Origin: Cyclobacteriaceae bacterium
Lineage (GTDB): Bacteria; Bacteroidota; Bacteroidia; Cytophagales; Cyclobacteriaceae
NCBI GenBank assembly: GCA_016787755.1
Contig: JAEUUA010000025.1
Span: forward strand, 427,660-491,659
Length of the DNA stretch: 64,000 bases
Direction: 5' to 3'
Shown in pieces: positions 34,808 to 44,459 of this stretch. Every line of letters begins with the position of its first letter. The stretch's first letter is position 1. A program made the position numbers and the translations under genes. The notes under the pieces were generated by a model. That model had not been told where the DNA came from. It searched no databases and saw only the letters and a list, made by a program, of their open reading frames with translations.

Positions 34808-36739
34808 ATGACGGCTACCGAACAACTTTTAAAAACACTTGAGTTAATTAAACAAGAGCGTCAGGCCGATCTTGAACAGTATCGTCAAAAGGTTTTGCTG
34901 CGTCCTCTGACACAACGTGTAAAAGAGGGGGCAACCTGGTATCCCATCAAACTTGTGCGTGATTACATCGGAACGGGTGAACGAATCATTCTTGAACTAC
35001 AGCGAATTCATCCTTCTGATCAACCTCATAGCTTTCAAAGCGGCAAACTGGTAAGCTTGTTTTGCAATGCATCAGGCAAACCTGAAAAAGAACATACGCA
35101 GGCAGTAATTAATTATGTGAAGGATGATATAATAACCATTACGCTCAATAGTGATGAGGTACCCGACTGGATTGAAGATGGTCAACTGGGATTGGATATT
35201 ATGTTTGACGAGATGACGTACAAAGAAATGGAGTACTCATTGAACAAAGTTATTAAGGCCGAAGGTGATCGGGTAGCTGAATTTAGAGAGATTTTTTTAG
35301 GTGAAGGAGAAATACAAACAAGCACTGCTACACCAACCAGTAACCATCATCAAGTATCCAGAAACTTCCTAAATGAAAGTCAGTTACACGCATTAAATAA
35401 AATTGTATCGGCACGTGATGTTGCCTTTATTCATGGCCCACCGGGCACAGGCAAAACAACCACGCTTGTGCAAGCTATTGTAGTCACCCATAAATTAGAA
35501 GGACAGGTTTTGGTATGTACACCCAGCAATGCAGCTATTGATTTGCTGGTAGACAAGCTAAGTGAGCAGGGATTGAATGTGATTCGCATCGGGCACCCGG
35601 CACGTGTAACCGAACAAACTCTTAGCAAAACATTGGATGCGCGCATTGCTACGCACCACAGTTTTAGTGAACTAAGAACACTGCGCAAAAAGATGGAACA
35701 AGTGCGAGCCGCTGCATTCAAGTTTAAACGCAATTTTGGACATCAGGAAAAAAATCAGCGCAGGCAATTAAAAGAGGAAGCCCGAGCGTTAAAATCCGAT
35801 GCCGATATGCTGGAGTTTTATATCATCAACGATCTGCTTCAATCAGCCGATGTTATTTGTAGCACGTTGGTGGGTTCTTCGCATCCGGTGCTGCGCGGAC
35901 GAAGATTTAAGACGGTCTTTATTGATGAAGCCGCTCAATCGCTTGAGCCAGCATGTTGGATTCCTTTATTGAAATGCCAGCGAGCAATACTGGCTGGTGA
36001 TCATTTTCAATTGCCACCCACCATAAAATCTCCCGAAGCCGCCAAAGGCGGACTGGCACGAACACTCTTCGAAAAAGGAATTTCAAAACATCCTGATTTA
36101 GCTAGCATGCTGCAAGTACAATACCGAATGCACGAAGCCATTATGAAATTTTCATCACATTATTTCTATAAAGATGAATTGGTAGCACATGAATCCGTAC
36201 GTTCAGAATTACTAAGACCTAATCAACCACCCATAGAATTTATCGACACAGCAGGGTGTGGATATACTGAGCAGCAAGACCCTGAAACGTTAAGTCGATT
36301 TAACCTGGACGAAGCAAATTTGTTAATTCAACAAGTTGAAAAACTGGTAGATGAAGTTGGCGTAGAGGCTTGGTTAGAACAAGGTATTACGATGGGAATC
36401 ATTGCTCCTTACCGGGCACACGTTACACATCTGCAAAAACAAGCAGAAGCCTCGGACATTCTTGAACCCATTTACAAACTCATTTCAATTAATACCGTGG
36501 ATGCCTTTCAAGGTCAGGAACGAGATGTAATTGCTATTAGCTTTGTACGCAGCAATGAAAAAGCTGAAGTTGGATTTTTGGGTGACATTCGCAGAACCAA
36601 TGTAGCGATGACCCGCGCGCGAAAAAAACTAATTATGATTGGCGACAGTGCCACCTTGGGTTCACATCCCTTTTATGTTGAACTATTGGAATACGTTCAG
36701 GCGAATGGATTTTATAAAAGTGCGTTTGAGGTAGGGTGA
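34808..36739 (+). CDS. SF1B DNA/RNA helicase of the IGHMBP2/SMUBP-2 type
   Basis: About 643 residues from the ATG at 34808. The open frame extends nine codons further upstream (34781), but those residues precede the family's usual N-terminus. The order is an OB/1B-type domain (SFQSGKLVSLFCN), then FIHGPPGTGKTTTLVQAI (motif I), FIDEAAQSLEPACW (II), ILAGDHFQLPPTIKSP (III), VQYRMHEAIMKFSSHY (IV), VDAFQGQERDVIAISFVRS (V) and RRTNVAMTRARKKLIMIGD (VI). It unwinds nucleic acid 5' to 3' in its family. It is divergently arranged with the YitT gene. Confidence 0.93.
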   Translation: MTATEQLLKTLELIKQERQADLEQYRQKVLLRPLTQRVKEGATWYPIKLVRDYIGTGERIILELQRIHPSDQPHSFQSGKLVSLFCNASGKPEKEHTQAVINYVKDDIITITLNSDEVPDWIEDGQLGLDIMFDEMTYKEMEYSLNKVIKAEGDRVAEFREIFLGEGEIQTSTATPTSNHHQVSRNFLNESQLHALNKIVSARDVAFIHGPPGTGKTTTLVQAIVVTHKLEGQVLVCTPSNAAIDLLVDKLSEQGLNVIRIGHPARVTEQTLSKTLDARIATHHSFSELRTLRKKMEQVRAAAFKFKRNFGHQEKNQRRQLKEEARALKSDADMLEFYIINDLLQSADVICSTLVGSSHPVLRGRRFKTVFIDEAAQSLEPACWIPLLKCQRAILAGDHFQLPPTIKSPEAAKGGLARTLFEKGISKHPDLASMLQVQYRMHEAIMKFSSHYFYKDELVAHESVRSELLRPNQPPIEFIDTAGCGYTEQQDPETLSRFNLDEANLLIQQVEKLVDEVGVEAWLEQGITMGIIAPYRAHVTHLQKQAEASDILEPIYKLISINTVDAFQGQERDVIAISFVRSNEKAEVGFLGDIRRTNVAMTRARKKLIMIGDSATLGSHPFYVELLEYVQANGFYKSAFEVG

Positions 36740-36792
36740 TTATGATAGTATAATAATCGTTTAGAATAATTTAACATTAATCTTTTCGATTG

Positions 36793-36877
36793 CTGTCAGG
36801 TCTTCCGACCTGACAGTGCTGATATTTATATTTTCAAATCTCAAAAATGAGGTCGTCAGTTGTAAAAACCTGACGAC
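36793..36877. repeat. Two adjacent hairpins, CTGTCAGGTC and GTCGTCAG types
   Basis: Hairpin 1: CTGTCAGGTC (36793-36802) pairs perfectly with GACCTGACAG (36807-36816) over a TTCC loop. Hairpin 2: GTCGTCAG (36852-36859) pairs with CTGACGAC (36870-36877). Both contain the CCTGAC core. Neither is followed by a T-run, so a plain terminator is unlikely; the paired arrangement looks REP-like. They lie between the helicase gene and an orphan membrane protein gene. Confidence 0.7.
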
Positions 36878-36946
36878 AAGGAAAACCTATTGCTTACGAG
36901 TCACACCGCTATTGCAAAAGCATTTTGATATCGGCAGAATTTTATT

Positions 36947-37462
36947 TCACTCAAGTTTTAGTCCGTTCATTCCAAAAATGGAAATCATAACTATTATTAC
37001 TCCAGTCCAAAGAAGTAAGTGCATAAATTGTCTGTCCTCTTTATATCCACCTCGTCCTTCTATTTTACTAACAAATCTTAAATAACCGCCCCTCACAGCA
37101 TCATAAGGAATGAATTCCTTTCCATACTTTTTCCAGAAAACAAATCTCAATATGTGGTACAGTATAAATGTATTTATTGGAATTAGAGATAGACTAGTTC
37201 CTCGGGTCAAAAAAATAATTGACACTATAAGCCAAATTGTTGAAAAATATACTCCTCGAAATCTTAGTCCTAATGGGGTTGAAACAGTCATTAATCCAAT
37301 GGCAAAGCCTATTAAGAAGAGTCCATGAATTCTGAATTGTGGTAACTGAAATTCAATCATTATCTGAAACAGCATTGCTGTTGCATAAACAACTAAAATA
37401 ATTCTATCAGTTGATGAGAGTGGTCTTAGCTCTAGTCCTCCAATCGTAAATTTTCTTTCCAT
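36947..37462 (-). CDS. Hypothetical membrane protein
   Basis: 171 residues, not recognised. Four or five hydrophobic segments are apparent: IILVVYATAMLFQIMIEF, GLFLIGFAIGLMTVS, VYFSTIWLIVSIIFL, PINTFILYHILRFVFW and LLLWTGVIIVMISIFGM. Between the last two lies a hydrophilic loop with GRGGYKEDRQ. The gene is AT-rich to the eye compared with neighbours and is bordered on one side by the hairpin repeats, which might indicate recent acquisition. No family can be given. Confidence 0.7.
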   Translation of the reverse strand: MERKFTIGGLELRPLSSTDRIILVVYATAMLFQIMIEFQLPQFRIHGLFLIGFAIGLMTVSTPLGLRFRGVYFSTIWLIVSIIFLTRGTSLSLIPINTFILYHILRFVFWKKYGKEFIPYDAVRGGYLRFVSKIEGRGGYKEDRQFMHLLLWTGVIIVMISIFGMNGLKLE

Positions 37463-37509
37463 TTAAGTCTTCACTCCCTAATAATTACCACTAACATTAA
37501 TACTAGGCT

Positions 37510-38943
37510 CTACTTCTTATCCTTCCCTAAATTTTCCTTTGGCTCTTCGGTTGGTTGTATTACTTTCACCTTTGCATCCTCAGCCATCTTTTTCAATTCA
37601 GCTTCGGTCTTGCCTCTTAAGTAGTCTGGCAATTCCATACCCGCCATGTTGAAAATTTCTTGTAATGGTGGAACTGACTTATAGAGTCCTGATATAAAAT
37701 TAGACGTAGAGTTCTTACCATCGGCTGAATTTCCTGAACCGCTGTCCCACACGGTGATCTTATCAATCTTAATATTCTTGATCGCTTCTGATTGTAAGCG
37801 AACCAATTCAGGAAGTTTATCTACGATCAATAACAGAACGGCATCGCGTGAGTTATTGCCAGCCGCTCTCACGATTTGCTCAAGACCCTGTGCTTGCTTC
37901 GTTAACACTTCAAATAATCCTTGCGCTTCCGCCTGCCGTTTAAGCAAGATCGCATCGGCATCTCCTCTTGCTTTACGTCTCACTACTTCGGCTTCAGCTT
38001 CTGCGGTGATCTCCACCTTCTCTTTATTAATCTGAGCTGGAATTACTATGTTGGCATTCTGTGTTGCTCGATCTCTTTCGGCACGGGCACTTTCTGCCTC
38101 TTGTTCGGCAGCGTATGCTTCTTCCAATGATTTAGCCAGCTGAACTTTTTCCGAAGCGGTTGCCAGTTTTAAGGCTTCGGCTTCGCGCTGTCTGCGGGAT
38201 GCATCTGAGTTGGCTACTTTAATCTTCGCTAAGTTCTCCCCTTCCACTGCCATCGCCTGGGCATCCGCCACTTTCACACGCTGATCCTGATGCGCATTGG
38301 CTTCCCCAATCGACCCGTCTCTGTTTCGCTCGGCCACAACTTTCTTGGCATCGTTAATTGCCTTTGCCGCAGCTTCTTTTCCCAGGGCCTCAATGTAACC
38401 CGATTCATCTTTAATATCCGTAACGTTTACGTTAATCAGTTTTAAACCAATCTTTTTTAATTCAGCCTCTACGTTCGAAGCCACGTTAGCCAAAAACTTA
38501 TCACGATTGCTATTAATCTCTTCAATGTCCATCATGGCCACTACTAATCTCAACTGACCGAAGATGATATCCTTTGCTAAATCATGAATGCTCTCTTTGC
38601 TCAATCCTAAAAGACGCTCAGCGGCATTTTCCATCACACCAGTTTCGGTTGAGATACCTACAGTAAACCGGGAAGGAACATCCACCCGAATGTTTTGGCG
38701 GCTTAATGCACTGGTCAGGTTTACTTCAATCGAATTGGGGGTAAGATCCAAGAATGCATAATCCTGAAACACGGGCCAGATAAACGCTGCTCCCCCATGA
38801 ATACATCGTGCTGAACCTCCCCCTACTTTACCATATACTACCAGCACCCGATCGGATGGACAACGCTTGTAGCGCCTGAGAACCGTTGTAATCAACACAA
38901 AGACAAAGAGGCCAACAATGGCAAGAATGGGTAAGGTAAACAT
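37510..38943 (-). CDS. Flotillin-like SPFH domain protein
   Basis: 477 residues: an N-terminal membrane helix (LPILAIVGLFVFVLITTVLR), an SPFH/band 7 domain at about 30-200 (IRVDVPSRFTVGIS, LIFGQLRLVVAMMDIEEINS-like helix region), and a long Ala/Glu/Arg coiled coil at about 200-340 (EAYAAEQEAESARAERDR, EAEAEVVRRKARGDADA). It ends in a C-terminal flotillin region (KITVWDSGSGNSADGK, MAGMELPDYLRGK). It scaffolds ordered membrane domains. The upstream NfeD-like gene is nine bases away, the known flotillin-NfeD partnership. Confidence 0.93.
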   Translation of the reverse strand: MFTLPILAIVGLFVFVLITTVLRRYKRCPSDRVLVVYGKVGGGSARCIHGGAAFIWPVFQDYAFLDLTPNSIEVNLTSALSRQNIRVDVPSRFTVGISTETGVMENAAERLLGLSKESIHDLAKDIIFGQLRLVVAMMDIEEINSNRDKFLANVASNVEAELKKIGLKLINVNVTDIKDESGYIEALGKEAAAKAINDAKKVVAERNRDGSIGEANAHQDQRVKVADAQAMAVEGENLAKIKVANSDASRRQREAEALKLATASEKVQLAKSLEEAYAAEQEAESARAERDRATQNANIVIPAQINKEKVEITAEAEAEVVRRKARGDADAILLKRQAEAQGLFEVLTKQAQGLEQIVRAAGNNSRDAVLLLIVDKLPELVRLQSEAIKNIKIDKITVWDSGSGNSADGKNSTSNFISGLYKSVPPLQEIFNMAGMELPDYLRGKTEAELKKMAEDAKVKVIQPTEEPKENLGKDKK

Positions 38944-38952
38944 GTGGAAAGG

Positions 38953-39537
38953 TTAGTTAGTGGTTACGAGAAGGACATTATCATTAAGGATATCAACAAC
39001 TTTTATAAACTTGCCGGTAGGCAATGATTCCTGATCATCGGTCATCGCATCCAATGTGCGCAACGAACCGGTAACTTTCACTTGTATTTTCCCAATTCCT
39101 CCACGCATGGGCGGAATGGTTAAGTACACTTCGCCTGATTGGCCCATGGCACTGCTGATTTTCATGGTGCCATCTGCCCCACTTTTCATCATCAGGTAAA
39201 ATAGACCAGCCATTAAACCCATCATCAGTAATCCGGCCACGGTAGAAATTAATAACGTAATCCCATTCGATAATCCCGCATCGATACAAGCAATTCCCGT
39301 CCAGGAAAAGATGGTGAAGAAACCAACGAGGTTTTTAATAGTTAGAAATTGAAATGAGATTCCATGGTCGGCTTCCACCTCTGAATCGGGCAGGTCATCG
39401 GGGGATTCGCCACCTCCAAAAAAAGAAAGTATGAGTTGTAAAACGAAAAAGAGGGTGAAAGGAACCGCCAGGCTCCAATAGATTTTGAGCACACCGCTCA
39501 ATCCTTCCCACCAGGCGCCAAAATTTTCCATAGACAA
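38953..39537 (-). CDS. NfeD-like OB-fold membrane protein, flotillin partner
   Basis: 194 residues. Three hydrophobic segments are at about 18-38 (YWSLAVPFTLFFVLQLILSF), 70-90 (FLTIKNLVGFFTIFSWTGIA) and 97-117 (LLISTVAGLLMMGLMAGLF). A C-terminal OB-type beta domain follows (GQSGEVYLTIPPMRGGIGKI, LPTGKFIKVVDILNDNVLLV). This matches the YqiJ/YuaF group that accompanies flotillins and is likely to modulate their assembly. It is the first gene of a two-gene operon. Confidence 0.88.
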   Translation of the reverse strand: MSMENFGAWWEGLSGVLKIYWSLAVPFTLFFVLQLILSFFGGGESPDDLPDSEVEADHGISFQFLTIKNLVGFFTIFSWTGIACIDAGLSNGITLLISTVAGLLMMGLMAGLFYLMMKSGADGTMKISSAMGQSGEVYLTIPPMRGGIGKIQVKVTGSLRTLDAMTDDQESLPTGKFIKVVDILNDNVLLVTTN

Positions 39538-39912
39538 TTTCAGGATAAGTTAATTCAGATTTTTATGAATTACAATACTGAAAAGTAACCCCTTCACCCT
39601 CAAACCTCGCAACTCGTCAAGTAAAATCTCACCCCGTCCCTCTCCGGAGGAGAGGGTGACGCTCGATTGGTCATTCTTGCATCTCAAGTTCATGGTCTAC
39701 TTTTAAATAACATTTTATAGTGCCTACAAAGAAGAGGAATGACTTATAAAACCTTGAAACTTGATAGCCAGCAGTCTTAAATATATTTTAACTAGGCATA
39801 ACCCTTTCCCCTGGATTGGATAGGGTGAGGTTTTCGCAATACCCAAGCGGGATCAAAAAAGAAAGCCCTCCCATTTCGTGGGAAGGCTCTCAATGGTTTA
39901 GGTTAGGAAAAA
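39538..39912. other. 375-base gap with a GC hairpin and the dnaN terminator
   Basis: No coding frame is apparent. CCCTCTCC (39638-39645) pairs perfectly with GGAGAGGG (39649-39656) over a GGA loop, within ACCCCGTCCCTCTCCGG context; this looks like a dispersed intergenic element. A second, weaker CCCT/AGGG pairing lies near 39810-39830. The dnaN terminator is at 39855-39888. The promoter of the NfeD-flotillin operon must lie on the minus strand near 39540-39600, but no consensus was recognised. Confidence 0.6.
39855..39888 (-). terminator. Rho-independent terminator of dnaN
   Basis: On the minus strand AGCCTTCCCA (39888-39879) pairs with TGGGAGGGCT (39873-39864), one mismatch, and is followed by a T-rich tract (plus-strand A-run 39855-39863). 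It lies 25 bases beyond the dnaN stop. Confidence 0.85.
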
Positions 39913-41037
39913 CTATACGTATTGGTTCAGCATTACCGGCATCACCAACATTAAAATATCTTCACCCTTGTCCTTCTCGGAAGGGAAAATAACTCCGGCT
40001 TTATTTGGTGCCGACATATTCAATTTGATTTGGTCTGTATCTAAATTGGTCAACATCTCAATCAAAAACTTAGCATTGAATCCGATCTCAATATCTTCAC
40101 CGTCATGCTCGCATGAAAGGCGTTCGTTCGCTTCATTTGAGAAATCAAGATCTTCCGCAGAAACCTGCAGTTCGCTCCCTGTAATTTTCAAACGTACCTG
40201 ATGCGTTGTTTTGTTTGCATAAATAGAAATCCGCTTTAGCGAACCTAATAAATCCGTGCGGCTAATCGTCATCTTAATGGTATTCTGAGCCGGGATTACA
40301 TTTTCATAATCTGGAAAGCGCTCGTCAATTAACCGACAAATCATCCGAATATGGCCAAACTTGAAAAACGCATTCGACATATTGAAATCGATGCTCACAT
40401 CCGTATTTTCAGTAGGCAACGTTGCTTTCAATAAGTTCAATGCTTTGCGCGGAATGATGATGGAGTTCCCGTTTTCAGATTTGATATCCGTCCTGCGGTA
40501 GCGCACCAACCGATGACCATCCGTAGCTACGAAGGTTGTATTCTTTTCTCCCAGGTTTACATACACGCCCGTCATGGCCGGACGTAGCTCATCGTTGCTT
40601 GTCGCGAAAATGGTATTGTTTACGGCTCTTGCTAATACTTCGGAAGAAATAGAGGCCGAAAAATCATTTGAAACGGCAGGCACTTTCGGGAAGTCAGTAG
40701 CGTTTTCACCGGCTAACTTATAGCGACCATTGTCCGAACTGATTTCAATACTATACGTTGATTCGTCAATTGAAAAGGTAACGGGTTGATCGGGTAAGTT
40801 TTTCAAGGTATCCAACAAGATACGCGCTGGCACAGCAATGTTTCCCTTCTCTTTAGATTCAACTGTGATCTCTGTGATCATAGAAGTCTGAAGGTCGGAG
40901 GCAGTAACGGTTAAATTACTCTTATCGATTTCAAAAAGAAAATTCTCTAAAATGGGAACTACCGGGTTTGTGGTAATTACCCCGTTGATATTAGAAAGCT
41001 GCTTAAGCAGGTAACTTGAATTAACAATGAACTTCAT
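39913..41037 (-). CDS. dnaN: DNA polymerase III beta subunit (sliding clamp)
   Basis: 374 residues, the standard clamp length. It starts MKFIVNSSYLLKQLSNINGV and has three clamp domains. Recognisable segments are PILENFLFEIDKSNLTVTAS, LPDQPVTFSIDESTYSIEIS, TFVATDGHRLVRYRR and KFLIEMLTNLDTDQIKLNMS, ending ILMLVMPVMLNQYV. The ending matches the usual clamp C-terminus M-P-M/V-R/L. It holds the replicative polymerase on DNA. It follows the gldAFG-DUF4340 genes on the same strand after an 82-base gap and is closed by a strong terminator. No dnaA or origin signature lies nearby. Confidence 0.97.
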   Translation of the reverse strand: MKFIVNSSYLLKQLSNINGVITTNPVVPILENFLFEIDKSNLTVTASDLQTSMITEITVESKEKGNIAVPARILLDTLKNLPDQPVTFSIDESTYSIEISSDNGRYKLAGENATDFPKVPAVSNDFSASISSEVLARAVNNTIFATSNDELRPAMTGVYVNLGEKNTTFVATDGHRLVRYRRTDIKSENGNSIIIPRKALNLLKATLPTENTDVSIDFNMSNAFFKFGHIRMICRLIDERFPDYENVIPAQNTIKMTISRTDLLGSLKRISIYANKTTHQVRLKITGSELQVSAEDLDFSNEANERLSCEHDGEDIEIGFNAKFLIEMLTNLDTDQIKLNMSAPNKAGVIFPSEKDKGEDILMLVMPVMLNQYV

Positions 41038-41119
41038 CTCAAATCAGTGGTTTGTAGTTATATAGGACGGTAAAGTTATAAAGAAAAACCAATCTGAAAA
41101 ATGAGTCAATTCGGCTGGC

Positions 41120-42061
41120 TTAGTACTCAAAATAGCTCCTTTTCCTAGAGATTTGAGCAATTTGTTTCAGGCTGAAAAAGGCCGACAAATTCTCATTCAG
41201 TCGTCCAAGAATAACCTGTTCACCTTTTAGTGGTGGAAAAACCTCCACCTGATAGGTTCTGTTAACAATATCCGATATTGTTATAGAGTATACCGGTGCA
41301 GTTTTGAGCAAGCTGTCATACCGGCTCGTAGAATTAATGTTATACTGATCCACCCGAAGATTAAAGACTGACTCCAGATACGTGCTCAACTTAGTCGTGT
41401 CAGCCACCGCTACCTCTTCAATTCCAAAAAGGGTGTTGGCAAACGAAATCGTAAAATCCTGATTTGACTGTTGTGGGAAATGAACCTTCAGAGTTTTGAA
41501 GTTCTGCCAGTTGAAATTAAAGATGCGTTTGTCGCGCCACTCGACTTCCGACAGTTCAAAAAGCGAAGCAACAAAGACCCGATAACCAGGAATGGTAACA
41601 AGGTAGGATGTTTTATCACCGGCAAGCTGAAAGTAAGTCTCCGTACGTTGATCATTACCACTTACCCAAAAATCTTTTACTGCTGTTTCGCCTTCAAAAA
41701 GGGTGACACGAATTCCTTGCTTCTGCATTCGTTCAGCAATAGAGTCTTGAAGCGTTTCGGCAACAGGTCGTTTGGGTTCAGCTTGCAACAACGTGGCAAA
41801 GAACACCGTGATTAGTTGATTATCGGCTTCAAAGGAATTATTAACTATCCACTTGGTTCCATCATAGCGAATTTCAATTTCTTGATTTTTACCTGCCGTT
41901 GATAGAATAATCTTATTCACCTGGGTTTGATCCTCCATCTTGAAAAGATTTTTATCAACATCCGCACGTTCATTCCTACCTCCAAAAAAAATAAGAAGAA
42001 TACACACTCCGCTTATCGCGAACAAAGAAATCAGCAACCGAATGTTTTTCTTTTCCTGCAT
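41120..42061 (-). CDS. DUF4340 domain protein of the gliding ABC operon
   Basis: 313 residues. An N-terminal membrane anchor (IRLLISLFAISGVCILLIFF) is followed by an extracytoplasmic DUF4340 domain (VNKIILSTAGKNQEIEIRYD, LLQAEPKRPVAETLQDSIAE, YLVTIPGYRVFVASLFELSE, WRDKRIFNFNWQNFKTLKVH). The family regularly follows gldG-like genes and is assumed to work with that transporter. It starts two bases from the gldG stop, so translational coupling is likely. Biochemical function is unknown. Confidence 0.88.
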   Translation of the reverse strand: MQEKKNIRLLISLFAISGVCILLIFFGGRNERADVDKNLFKMEDQTQVNKIILSTAGKNQEIEIRYDGTKWIVNNSFEADNQLITVFFATLLQAEPKRPVAETLQDSIAERMQKQGIRVTLFEGETAVKDFWVSGNDQRTETYFQLAGDKTSYLVTIPGYRVFVASLFELSEVEWRDKRIFNFNWQNFKTLKVHFPQQSNQDFTISFANTLFGIEEVAVADTTKLSTYLESVFNLRVDQYNINSTSRYDSLLKTAPVYSITISDIVNRTYQVEVFPPLKGEQVILGRLNENLSAFFSLKQIAQISRKRSYFEY

Positions 42062-42063
42062 TG

Positions 42064-43743
42064 TTAAAATCTCGAATACTTAACCTTTCTCCAATAGGAA
42101 CGAGTCACTCCAAAAATTACAAGTACTACGAGTGGTAGCACTAAATTAACTACTTGCCAAAATGTTCGTTCATTCCTCACTTTCTCTTTATCCAAGGGCC
42201 TTACTTTAACCTCCTTATTTCTTGCTTTGATCAATCCATTTTCCTCCACAAGATAAGCTATCATATTCATCAGCAAATCCTGATTTGAAAAGGTGTATTG
42301 CGTAAATGGATCGAGGCCGAGTGGCTGTGGATTTCCATCACGAGGGTTTACATCATTTCGGGCAAGATCCCCATCGGCAACAACAATAATTTTAGTTGGG
42401 GCACTGCTATCCTTAAAGCCAATTGTATCAACTCCAGCAGGGGCAAATCTGTTTTTATAGAGCGAAGTAAATTCTCCTTCTAATAAATAACTGATTGGAA
42501 TTTTCCCCGCATTAAATCCGCCTTCTTGCATTTGCTTGCGCAGATCATTCACTCCTACCTTAACAGGTGCTGTTACTTTGCGTGAATATTGAGAAGAGAA
42601 AAACAAAGGAGTTTTTTTTAAACGCGTTGCTTTTACCGTATCAATACTGCTGACAAACTTTAATAGGGATGCATCCAGGTTTCGAGTGATGGGGTGATTA
42701 GCATATTGATTCACCAAAGGGAAAAAAGGCCAATCCAATTGCATAATCTGTGGACGGTTGCGATCACCGCCTATTACAATGGGGTATTTGCCTGACACGC
42801 CATCTTGAATAAGATCCTGATTTATCCGAACTCCATACTTGAATAGCTGATCATCCAGATTAAGATTGTACGGGAATGCATAGTAGTCATCTTCAGAAGC
42901 ATGACTCATATCTGCATCCAGCCGATCTAACAGAAAGAGAATTTTTCCACCTCGCATCAGGTACTGATCTAATTTGTATTTATCGGCTTCTGAAAATTCC
43001 TGCGTTGGCTTTGCAATAATTAACACATCGTAGTTAGTAACCGAAGATTTCCGCGAAAGCGTAACATTAAATACTTCATATTGGTCGAGCAGCGCGTTGT
43101 TGAAACTTGCAAACTCCAGACTATCCAGTTCACCATGGCCCGTAATTAACCCCACCCGTTTTCGGTTTGTGTTTGTTAGTTTGTTAATAGCATTTGCCAA
43201 TTCAAACTCAACTTCTTCAACAGATTGATTGATACTTTGCGCCCGATTTCCTTTTAACAACATTACTCCAGCCTCAAAGCCTTCGTATGAAACCAATGCT
43301 CCCGGAAAAACAAATTTTTCTACACGTTGACCATCTCTAGTTTCAATCACATTGCGTGGACTAATGCCTTTTGAGTTTAACTCAGCCATGTATTCGTTTC
43401 GCGCTTTTTCATTTAATGCTTGCAGCGGATTCGTAAATGTATATTGAATGCGATTGTCGGAATGGATACTGAATTCCTCTAATGTTTCGCGAACAGATTT
43501 TTGAAAACGTCTGAATTCAGGATTCAAATCTTCGCCTTCTAAAAAGACCTCCACAAATACAACGTCATCTAACGTTTTAAGAAGCTCCTTTGTTTGCGGT
43601 TGTATGGAATATCGTTTCTCCTCGGTTAAGTCAATCCTAAAAAAGTAAAATGAAGCAAGTAAATTCAATAAGATAACCAAGGCTAGTCCATTGGCCAGCA
43701 ACAGCAAATCGCCTGTCTTCTTACGTTGCATCCAATTCACCAT
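42064..43743 (-). CDS. gldG: Gliding-motility ABC transporter component GldG
   Basis: 559 residues. It has an N-terminal membrane helix (LLLLANGLALVILLNLLASF), a large periplasmic ABC_transp_aux-type domain (RKRVGLITGHGELDSLEFAS, GGKILFLLDRLDADMSHASE, YPIVIGGDRNRPQIMQLDWP) and a C-terminal membrane helix (VVNLVLPLVVLVIFGVTRSY). In Flavobacterium GldA, GldF and GldG form an ABC transporter linked to gliding motility; its cargo is unresolved. It overlaps gldF by seven bases. Confidence 0.93.
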   Translation of the reverse strand: MVNWMQRKKTGDLLLLANGLALVILLNLLASFYFFRIDLTEEKRYSIQPQTKELLKTLDDVVFVEVFLEGEDLNPEFRRFQKSVRETLEEFSIHSDNRIQYTFTNPLQALNEKARNEYMAELNSKGISPRNVIETRDGQRVEKFVFPGALVSYEGFEAGVMLLKGNRAQSINQSVEEVEFELANAINKLTNTNRKRVGLITGHGELDSLEFASFNNALLDQYEVFNVTLSRKSSVTNYDVLIIAKPTQEFSEADKYKLDQYLMRGGKILFLLDRLDADMSHASEDDYYAFPYNLNLDDQLFKYGVRINQDLIQDGVSGKYPIVIGGDRNRPQIMQLDWPFFPLVNQYANHPITRNLDASLLKFVSSIDTVKATRLKKTPLFFSSQYSRKVTAPVKVGVNDLRKQMQEGGFNAGKIPISYLLEGEFTSLYKNRFAPAGVDTIGFKDSSAPTKIIVVADGDLARNDVNPRDGNPQPLGLDPFTQYTFSNQDLLMNMIAYLVEENGLIKARNKEVKVRPLDKEKVRNERTFWQVVNLVLPLVVLVIFGVTRSYWRKVKYSRF

Positions 43744-44459
43744 TGCCTGCTGCTTATAACCACTTTGGTTGTGAGTAAAATAAATCCGGCAACACTTAAA
43801 AAATAAATTACATCCCGACTATCAATTAAGCCCTTGCTCAACGATTCGTAGTGATAAATAATACCAACTTGTTTAATCAGCAGTGCTGCATTGCCACCAA
43901 AGGAAGAAATTGATTCGAAGCCTGCGTAAATGATAAAACATAAAAAGGCCGCAAGAATAAAAGAAACAATTTGGTTGGAGGTGAGTGACGATGCAAAAAG
44001 TCCGACTGCGCAAAATACCATAGCAAGAAGTGCCAACCCAAGATAAGATCCCATTACACCTGCGGAATCAACATTACCAACCGGACTGCCTAATAAATAA
44101 ACAGAATAATAATAAATGAACGTAGGCAATAACGCTAATAGGACCAATGCACAGGTAGCGAGAAATTTTCCCATCACTACACTCCAATCACTCAATGGTT
44201 TTGTAAGAAGCAACTCCAATGTGCCCATCTTTTTTTCTTCCGCAAAACTCTTCATAGTGATAGCGGGAATCAAAAAGATAAAGACATAAGGCGCCATGGA
44301 AAACAGGGTGTCCAAATCGGCAAAGCCATAGTCCAAAACGGAGGTCTCAGGAAATACCCACATCAACAAACCGATGCCGGTAAGAAATGCACCGATCACA
44401 ATGTATGCGATCAGCGAATTCAGAAAGCTGTTAAACTCTTTAACAAATACCTGAATCAT
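43737..44459 (-). CDS. gldF: Gliding-motility ABC permease GldF
   Basis: 240 residues of the ABC-2 permease type with about six membrane segments (SLIAYIVIGAFLTGIGLLMW, YVFIFLIPAITMKSFAEEKK, LLTKPLSDWSVVMGKFLATC, LALLAMVFCAVGLFASS, IVSFILAAFLCFIIYAGFES, VIYFLSVAGFILLTTKVV). The cytosolic motif KKMGTLELLLTKPLSDWSVV is diagnostic for the family. It overlaps gldA by four bases (ATGA) and gldG by seven, so the three are translated as a coupled set. Confidence 0.94.
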   Translation of the reverse strand: MIQVFVKEFNSFLNSLIAYIVIGAFLTGIGLLMWVFPETSVLDYGFADLDTLFSMAPYVFIFLIPAITMKSFAEEKKMGTLELLLTKPLSDWSVVMGKFLATCALVLLALLPTFIYYYSVYLLGSPVGNVDSAGVMGSYLGLALLAMVFCAVGLFASSLTSNQIVSFILAAFLCFIIYAGFESISSFGGNAALLIKQVGIIYHYESLSKGLIDSRDVIYFLSVAGFILLTTKVVISSRQW

